Of a stretch of 64,000 nucleotides of DNA, positions 57,141-64,000 are shown one piece after another. The notes beneath the pieces were generated by a model. That model searched no databases. It was given only the letters and a program-made list of their open reading frames with translations, and was not told the DNA's origin. A program made the position numbers and the translations under genes. This stretch comes from Neoechinorhynchus agilis (taxonomy: Eukaryota > Acanthocephala): positions 7,254,001-7,318,000 of the forward strand of contig CM121341.1 in NCBI GenBank assembly GCA_051530055.1, written 5' to 3'. Position 1 is the stretch's first letter. The number at the start of each line of letters is the position of its first letter.

Positions 57141-59443
57141 ATGTCAGACGATGACTACCTAATGCTGCTTAGGCCGTTTGGATCGGATCCATTGTCTAAC
57201 TTTGCAGTTCATGCAAGTTTCGTGTGTTCAAAACTATTAACCACTAAAGTAATTTTTAGGGCAAGCAGGGCATAAAGGTTGTGAGAGTCATGGACGACAT
57301 ACTACGAAGCTCGGTCATTCAACTGAAAGGAAACACATCTTCGTGAGTTCACCGTTCACTTATAATATTTCAATATTGCGTAATTTCTAAGTGGTTTTAT
57401 TGTGGCACCGAAACCGCCACGTAAAACGCTGGCTGTCAGTCACCCAGTGCTTAATCTATTCCTGAGTTCGGACCAAGACTACTTTTCATTGGATTTGGGA
57501 ATCACGGATAGGCATGATGACCTATTTTGTGTAAAACTGAGTACTTTCTCAAAAAAACTCAGCGTCAGTCATTCACATTGTCGAATTCCTCTTAAATTGA
57601 CTGAAGGGTGGAACTACTTGACTATCGACATGAAGTACCACTGCAAAAGACTGTTCAATAAAGAATTTTCTAAATTCCAATCAATAAAGGTTTGTTTTGT
57701 TTATAAAAACGTTTGGTTGCCAGTCATTTAGTTTTCTAGATATTCCCGAATTGCAAATTGAGAAAAATTTTCTTTAGCAAAGAAGTTCTCAATGAAGTTG
57801 AGCTTCCTCATGAATACGGAATGCAAATTACAGCGAAGAGAGTTTACCATTCTTGCTTTCCGTCATCACATCAAAAAATATTGAACAGTCCAACAATGAG
57901 TCCAATACAATCTTCTACGGGATTAACATTCATGGCAGGGATCAATCAAAATGCAATTACGCCATCGAGAATTGTTGTCAACGTAGAAAAAGATAAACCT
58001 AAAGCATTGAAGTTAAATAATTTTCATCCTCTTTTACCGAAACCTGCAGTGCAGAAGGAGCAAGAACAACGTCAGAGTACATGGATTAGGCCGTTTCGAA
58101 AATGCGAGAACTTAAATGTTGATCAAGTACGTGAGGCAATCAATAAACAAATGAAAATCATCGAGCGGACCACTGCTAAATTACATAACCATAAGCTAAA
58201 AAATTTAGATGAGAAGACCAGCGCAACAATCAGAAGTTCTGTGCATGATCACGAGGAGCCAGATCCTTTTTTGCCTTTGAATTTAAACCATGCAAGAGGA
58301 TACGATAAACGTTCGCAAAATAATCGACGGGAATCAAAGCATTGTCAAGTGAAAATGTATAAAAATGAGACCACTGATTCGGACCAGGCCTCAGCGATCG
58401 AATGGTCCACCGTGGATAAATTACTTGAAAGATATGAGCATATTAACCCAACGAATCCGGTTGATAAAGAACCCAATTCTTTACAAGGATCAAACAAATC
58501 ACCAAAATCGTGCATGTTGAGCGACTCGGTTGTTTTCGGTATAGAAGAGAACGGTGAAGAGAAAGAGCGTAAATTCAGTGATTCGACTTTCGACGGAAGA
58601 TTGATGAACAATTTGAGCGATATGAAAGGATACGATGAAGAAGAGATATCGTCAGACTGCTCAAACAGTGGTTCATTTTTTCGAGAGGGATTCGTTGGCA
58701 ACTCTGAGTGCAATAGAACAAATTCGTATATTCCGTCGGATGACACTTTAAATAAACATAGTCAGAGACCGAAAAAGTACATAATAGCAATGGATAATCA
58801 GGTTGAACAATCTGGAGATTGTGAGAAAGAGGAGGGGGATGTTGGCCCAAAATTGTCGAATAGTTTGTGGGATCAATACTACGTAAATAAACCAAAGTCA
58901 ATGTCGGTGGAGTCTGTTGGAGTTCAAGGGCAAGAGAAATCAAGAGAAAACTCGGAGCATAGCTACCAAGATATAGGTTTATGCTTATCGGAAAAATATA
59001 ACCCGGACTTCGAAGTACAAGAAGACAATTTAAGTTCAATCGGTTTAATGATTAGTGGAAAATTCGATGAGGACATAAATGCCATTACAGTATCCATTAG
59101 TGAAACATCATTAAATCACGAAAATGCGATTTATAGCAATGGAAATTTTCTGAATGGAGTATCCAATCATAATAATAATATTGGTCCATATAGGCGAGAA
59201 ATGATATCAAACAGAATTATGGACGACCAGAAAGTAATTGAAATTCAAGATCAAAAGTATTTTCTTGGTTCAGATGGGTCAATCGATGAGTATTCTGAAA
59301 CTCGCAGTCGAAATTCCACCATGGGTTTAAAAAAGAACAACGAAGCAGGACGTAAACTTGGCAGGGATCCATATGCCGAAATTTCTTCGTTGTCTAAAAA
59401 AGGATCAAATCGACGGGATCACATTATAAACGAAAAATTATAA
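57141..59443 (+). CDS. CFAP20DC: CFAP20-domain protein (CFAP20DC / C3orf67-like)
   Basis: Four exons with matching phases: 57141-57206, 57260-57342, 57392-57689, 57740-59443; 716 aa (human CFAP20DC is about 690). The CFAP20 fold spans the first 185 residues: LLRPFGSDPL (CFAP20 L-Y-S-I-G-S-K-P-L), RSSVIQLKGN (Q-S-L-V-L-E-I-E-G), RIPLKLTEGWNYLTIDM (M-P-M-R-L-D-D-G-W-N-Q-I-Q-F-N-L), and across the third intron FQSIKIFPNCKLRKIFFS (L-R-V-Q-I-H-A-N-C-R-I-R-R-V-Y-F-S). NCKLRKIF is shared with human CFAP20DC. The remaining 530 residues are a hydrophilic, Ser/Asn/Glu-rich tail. CFAP20 is an inner-junction protein of ciliary doublets; the role of CFAP20DC is unknown. The start may lie in a further upstream exon, since the family normally has about ten residues before the first strand. 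Confidence 0.88.
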
Positions 59444-59974
59444 ATATTTTTGTTTTTTGTAGACTAAAACCAAGTCATCTTGTTGTCTCAATAAGATTTA
59501 GCAAAAATTAATCCGTGTATTCTTACAATAATGTATAAAAACGATTATTTAAGCTAATAAACGTCCTATAAACACATTCTAAGGTAAACATTCGTGTAGA
59601 GAAACAGAAAAGTATCCGTTTTAAGTTTAAAATCAATAATTAGCTCTGTCCCGTGACGAGTTTCCAACGCAAAAGTTCACTAAGGAGCCATTACGTCGAC
59701 CTTTTTTTGGAATCCAGGCGAAAACCGCTTATGGAGCGAATCGCCATCAAAAACCACCCACAAATAAACGTGTTATTATTAATAATCACTTAAGCAGTCG
59801 AAATCCATGATTCCGAAATTCGCGTTAATTAAAAGATTAAACCGATTCGGCGAAATTTCTGTGATTAAAGATGCCTAATGGAGATGTGGCTGTGGTCACA
59901 AACCATCTCCCTCTCCCCCCAATAGATTGTGATATTTCGAAAGAGGAAGCCCGAGCCCATGAATACAAAATATT
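59444..59974. other. 3' flank of the CFAP20DC-like gene
   Basis: It holds the gene's 3' UTR and one copy of the dispersed motif (GATATTTCGAAAGAGGAAGC, about 59930-59949). No gene is visible. Confidence 0.4.
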
Positions 59975-61745
59975 CTTTCTTTTTTGGCAGTTATGCCACC
60001 CTAAGGATTTAAATTCACTAATTTATTGCTGATATTTCGACGAAATATCGAGGAAATAAATTAGTGAATCAAAATCTTCAGGATGGCGAAACTACCAAAA
60101 AAGAAAGTATCTTTTCCCCCGAAGAAAATAACGAGACATACGAAATATTGTGAACGGACTTCTTTACAAACAAAAACCAAAATAAAGTAAACCCTTTAGT
60201 TTGCTTCCTCTATAATCCCAAACGCTTTTCTCTCGATGATTAAACTTGCTTATGGCGGAAAAATTAAAGGAATTTATAAAGTTCGATATTTCGGCACACA
60301 ATCTTGTACTCCTTTATCAATATTTAAAAGATTTCCTTTAATGTCCGGGATTATTGTCTTTGAAAAAAAAGAGACTTTCTTTTTTAGCAGTTATGCCACC
60401 CTAAGGATTTAAATTCACTAATTTATTGCTGATATTTCGACGAAATATCGAGGAAATAAATTAGTGAATCAAAATCTTCAGGATGGCGAAACTACCAAAA
60501 AAGAAAGTATCTTTTCCCCCGAAGATAATAACGAGACATACGAAATATTGTGAATGGACTTCTTTACAAACAAAAACCAAAATAAAGTAAACCCTTTAGT
60601 TTGCTTCCTCTATAATCCCAAACGATTTTCTCTCGATGATTAAACTTGCTTATGGCGGAAAAATTAAAGGAATTTATAAAGTTCGATATTTCGGCACACA
60701 ATCTTGTACTCCTTTATCAATATTTAAAAGATTTCCCTTAATGTCCGGGATTATTGTCTGTGAAAAAAAAGATATTTTCTTTTTTGGCAGCTATGCCACC
60801 CTAAGGATTTAAATTCACTAATTTATTGCTGATATTTCGACGAAATATCGAGGAAATAAATTAGTGAATCAAAATCTTCAGGATGGCGAAACTACCAAAA
60901 AAGAAAGTATCTTTTCCCCCGAAGATAATAACGAGACATACGAAATATTGTGAACGGACTTCTTTACAAACAAAAACCAAAATAAAGTAAACCCTTTAGT
61001 TTGCTTCCTCTATAATCCCAAACGATTTTCTCTCGATGATTAAACTTGCTTATGGCGGAAAAATTAAAGGAATTTATAAAGTTCGATATTTCGGCACACA
61101 ATCTTGTACTCCTTTATCAATATTTAAAAGATTTCCTTTAATGTCCGGGATTATTGTCTGTGAAAAAAAAATATTTTCTTTTTTGGCAGCTATGCCACCC
61201 TAAGGATTTAAATTCACTAATTTATTGCTGATATTTCGACGAAATATCGAGGAAATAAATTAGTGAATCAAAATCTTCAGGATGGCGAAACTACCAAAAA
61301 AGAAAGTATCTTTTTCCCCCGAAGATAATAACGAGACATACGAAATATTGTGAACGGACTTCTTTACAAACAAAAACCAAAATAAAGTAAACCCTTTAGT
61401 TTGCTTCCTCTATAATCCCAAACGATTTTCTCTCGATGATTAAACTTGCTTATGGCGGAAAAATTAAAGGAATTTATAAAGTTCGATATTTCGGCACACA
61501 ATCTTGTACTCCTTTATCAATATTTAAAAGATTTCCTTTAATGTCCGGGATTATTGTCTTTGAAAAAAAAGAGACTTTCTTTTTTGGCAGTTATGCCACC
61601 CTAAGGATTTAAATTCACTAATTTATTTCCCCTATATTTTGCCGATTCGTCATCATTATTGGACGAAATATCGGGGAACGAAATTAATGAATTTAAATTT
61701 CCAGATTGGCAAAACTAATAAAGGAAAAATTCCTTTAAATTTGCC
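59975..61745. repeat. 400-bp tandem array with an internal palindrome
   Basis: GGCAG(T/C)TATGCCACC ends at 60000, 60400, 60800, 61199 and 61600, a 400-bp period with at most one base of drift, so there are four full units plus a diverged fifth start. In each unit about 130 bp are a palindrome: TTTTTTGGCAGTTATGCCAC, TTTAAATTCACTAATTTATT, a centre GATATTTCGACGAAATATCG, then AATAAATTAGTGAATCAAAA and GGATGGCGAAACTACCAAAA. The other 270 bp hold AACCCTTTAGTTTGCTTCCT and TTCGATATTTCGGCACACAA, the latter shared with family M2. The last copy (61580-61745) has a different palindrome centre. It looks like a MITE with flank that was amplified in tandem. Confidence 0.9.
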
Positions 61746-61835
61746 AATTTCGATATCAAAACTGACACGGAAGAATCATTGCGTTTAAAGTTCGATTCTT
61801 TGGTTTTAACTGTTTTAGAGTGTTAATATTGAGAA

Positions 61836-63412
61836 ATGGCGGATTTTTCGTGTGTTTTAAAGGATAAACGTCGACCTATCGAGTTTCGATTGAAATTAGC
61901 TCTTATAATATGGTCTGGTCATTGTGACAAGTCAGAGAATCCAACGATGTGCTATAAAGTACGTAAAGATCGATTAATGTTATTGGATTGGTTGGTGGGT
62001 ATTTTGTTTGGTAGGGATGAATATTCGCTCGAAGTAACGAGGAACCTATGGCGATCATTTTCGATATTTGTTAAGAACAAATCGATCGCAATCCAGGACA
62101 ATTCTTCGTTGATCAGTCGATTTTTTTGTTGTCTCTCAAAACTGATCCACGATTTAAGCTGCTCTTAAAGCGAATTCAAATGTGGAAGCGTTGGTTAAGT
62201 GACCCTGAAGTCGGTACTCTTGTTCACGAATCTTTGAACCTTCTTCCCTTTGTTAAATCTCGTGTGGAAGGTTTCGGGAAAAGTAGTGAAGCGGACGATA
62301 AATGGGTCAAATTGGTCATGAATGCGCGACAAGTCAAACGAATGTCAACCGAAACTTTAATCTCTTTTTTGATAAACAAAAATGCGTTCGTTGCAGATCG
62401 ATCATCAGATTTTATCGATATTCTCTCACGTGTTTTCCGAGCTGATCTCAAGTCCTGTTTTGCGGCCTGTATTGGATTATTAGACAAAGTTGAACGAGGT
62501 GAAGAATGTAATAAGTTTCAGGTGGACCAAGTCACAAGTATTGCCCTTCAAAATATTCCATTGAACACAAATGAACATCCTTACATGTCTGAAATTAAGA
62601 ATTTCGTTGAAAAATGCACTAAGGCGTCTTTGGCGAAGACGCAATCGTTTGCTCGCATTATTCAATGTCATCTTAATTTTGATGATTTTGAAACTGAGAA
62701 CGTAAAAATTAAGAATGTTCGTGGCCTTTGTAGCCTGGAAGATATTGAGGAATATATTTTAAGTAAAGAAGATCTAACACAAGACGACGTCGAGTATCTG
62801 TCCAGACTTGAAGTATCTAAAGATTTGAAAGTATCGCTCAAACTTTTAAACCGGCTAGCAAGCGTAAAGACGAAAAAAAATTTAATTGCCTACAAATCTT
62901 TATATAGACGTTGTCGTCTTAAGTATCGACACGATATAGACCAAATGAACTTTATTGAACAGTTGATGATTTGTCCAGACGATTTACTCGAGCAAACCGC
63001 CGAATGCATCCGCATTTTTTCAAAGAATGAGAGGCGCCACGCGATCCAAATGTGCACCAATGAGAAACTAAAATCTCTTTTACTGGCCATTGAAATCCAA
63101 GGTGGCCAATACCTTGACGAGTTTATTCGATGTTGCGAAAAATGCTCGCTTGATTGGAAAGCGTTTGTTCTTTCAAAAGTTACAGAAATTGACGAAAACG
63201 AGCTTTTAATAGGTTATATCCGAAATATTGCAAATGAAGTAGCCAAAAAACAGGTTATCGTTGGTAGCCAATATGATTTTTTAAAATTGTGTGTAGCCCG
63301 TGGATATATGGACGAAAACGACGAATCAAAAAATGAAATTATCGATGTGTTTAAGGCTCAAGGAACATTAATGTTCGACAATCGACTGAAAAAATATTCG
63401 TTAAAGCAGTGA
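61836..63412 (+). CDS. Helical protein with URB2-like N-terminus, broken at a T7 run
   Basis: The first frame (ATG 61836) and the second (to the stop at 63412) read as one protein of about 525 aa if one base is added to the T7 run at 62121-62127; as given, the first frame ends at 62168. No GT-AG intron explains the change, so a sequence error in a homopolymer is most likely; a real frameshift or pseudogene is possible. The start (RLKLALIIWSGH, then LMLLDWLVGILFGRDEYSLE and TRNLWRSF) resembles human URB2 (K-L-K-L-A-H-F-A-W-I-S-H ... V-L-L-D-W ... L-W-I-Y), a nucleolar ribosome-biogenesis protein. The rest is helical, without a match that I can confirm, and far shorter than URB2 (1524 aa). The assignment is tentative. 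Confidence 0.7.
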
Positions 63413-63768
63413 ATCTTGCAAAAACTACCGAATCCCTATTATTTAATCAAGTTCTTAATTTTTTGTTGTAGTCTTTTTCCTTTACGCGTGAAGTTGTTCT
63501 AAAGTATAATTTAGATTTTTTCTCCAAGTGTCGAGATGAACATTCCACTTTGGGAATGAAGATATTTTTGAAAATTGAATTGTTCATGTTTGTGGCGTAT
63601 TAAAATTAAAGGAATTTATTGATTCCGATTGGTTTCGAAGGCACAATCTTGTACGCCTTTATCAAGACTGTTTGTAGGTTTTTACAACGTAGGCCGAAAT
63701 ATCGGACTTCATAAATTCCTTCAATTTTTATCCGTAAAATTTTAAACTATTGCTGCTCCTTTAATTTC
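63413..63768. other. Spacer holding an M2-type hairpin
   Basis: Apart from the inverted repeat at 63604-63730, this is AT-rich sequence with the presumed 3' UTR of the 61836 gene. The phrase GAAAATTGAATTGTTCATGT at about 63571-63590 matches phrases near 39054 and 55508. Confidence 0.4.
63604..63730. mobile_element. Short inverted-repeat element, family M2, copy 2
   Basis: Left arm AATTAAAGGAATTTATTGA, right arm TTCATAAATTCCTTCAATTT, with CCGATTGGTTTCGAAGGCAC inside facing GGCCGAAATATCGG. The core ACAATCTTGTACGCCTTTAT is shared with the 400-bp array (ACAATCTTGTACTCCTTTAT) and with 39089-39214. Confidence 0.65.
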
Positions 63769-64000
63769 ATGCTTAGCAAATTTCCTTTAGCTTCGAAAAA
63801 CACACACACGTACAATTCCCTCCAGTCTTTAGTGAGGTTCACTGCAGCAGAGAATTCAACTGATGAAACAATAAATGCAAGAAATGTGTTTCTTGCACTA
63901 GCGAACAATCAATCTCGGTTGGCTTTAGAGCTATTTGCTGTACTTCAGCCACAGATTCGTCCAAAAAGGGTTACTGACATAATTCACACGTATATTCGCT
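63769..64000 (+). CDS. Start of a gene running off the right edge
   Basis: ATG 63769 opens a frame that stays open to the last base (77 codons): MLSKFPLASKNTHTYNSLQS, then RFTAAENSTDETINARNVFL and LALELFAVLQPQIRPKRV. The second half is amphipathic helix of the kind found in helical-repeat proteins, and the start is basic and Ser-rich. No family can be named from this much. The ATG has an adequate context (TTTCATG) and no stop precedes the edge. Confidence 0.55.
   Translation, partial: MLSKFPLASKNTHTYNSLQSLVRFTAAENSTDETINARNVFLALANNQSRLALELFAVLQPQIRPKRVTDIIHTYIR

Overview
The window is nuclear DNA of a small animal. Protein-coding genes are split by very short introns (mostly 40-60 nt, GT...AG), intergenic DNA is AT-rich, and the products are clearly metazoan: a TRIM-filamin-NHL protein, a DYRK1 kinase, a TNFAIP8-family protein, CDC45, HGH1, a G-patch protein, a PTP1B/TC-PTP-type phosphatase and a CFAP20DC-like protein. 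Intron size and gene compactness fit nematodes or another compact invertebrate. The CFAP20-domain gene argues for some caution, because that family is usually tied to cilia. I do not name a species.

Layout. 1-13.5 kb: a TRIM-NHL gene whose candidate first coding exon (1955-2223) and main exon (11217-13440) are separated by a 9-kb intron filled with satellite arrays (units about 92, 114 and 92-120 bp) and a retroposon tail. 13.5-21 kb: a graveyard of LINE tails, tRNA-derived SINEs and short palindromic elements around three small genes (a possible mitochondrial membrane protein, a divergent LC8-like dynein light chain and a Pro/Gln-rich protein). 21.2-25.2 kb: two satellites (about 235 and 185 bp) ending about 180 bp before a DYRK1-type kinase gene. 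28-31.5 kb: SINE duplication, a MITE, and a single-exon TNFAIP8-family gene. 31.6-35.6 kb: a complete 13-exon CDC45 gene on the minus strand (537 aa by my splice model), which long-ORF searches miss. 36.3-37.4 kb: a 154-bp satellite. 39-45.2 kb: two unrecognised coiled-coil-like genes, a strand-skewed region probably hiding a membrane-protein gene, HGH1 and a G-patch gene. 45.3-49.9 kb: a 305-bp satellite of about 15 units. 50-51.8 kb: the tyrosine phosphatase. 53-55 kb: a candidate small g gene and a 105-bp satellite. 57.1-59.4 kb: CFAP20DC-like gene. 60-61.7 kb: a 400-bp tandem array whose unit contains a large palindrome. 61.8-63.4 kb: a helical protein with an N-terminus like URB2, broken by one frame change at a T7 run; then a gene running off the right edge.

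The genes do not form one pathway; they are ordinary housekeeping and signalling genes. What stands out is that at least nine unrelated tandem satellites, each internally homogeneous, sit between (and inside) single-copy genes within 64 kb, and that several short inverted-repeat families are related to one another and to one of the satellites. All gene identities come from reading translated sequence against remembered families; no search was run.
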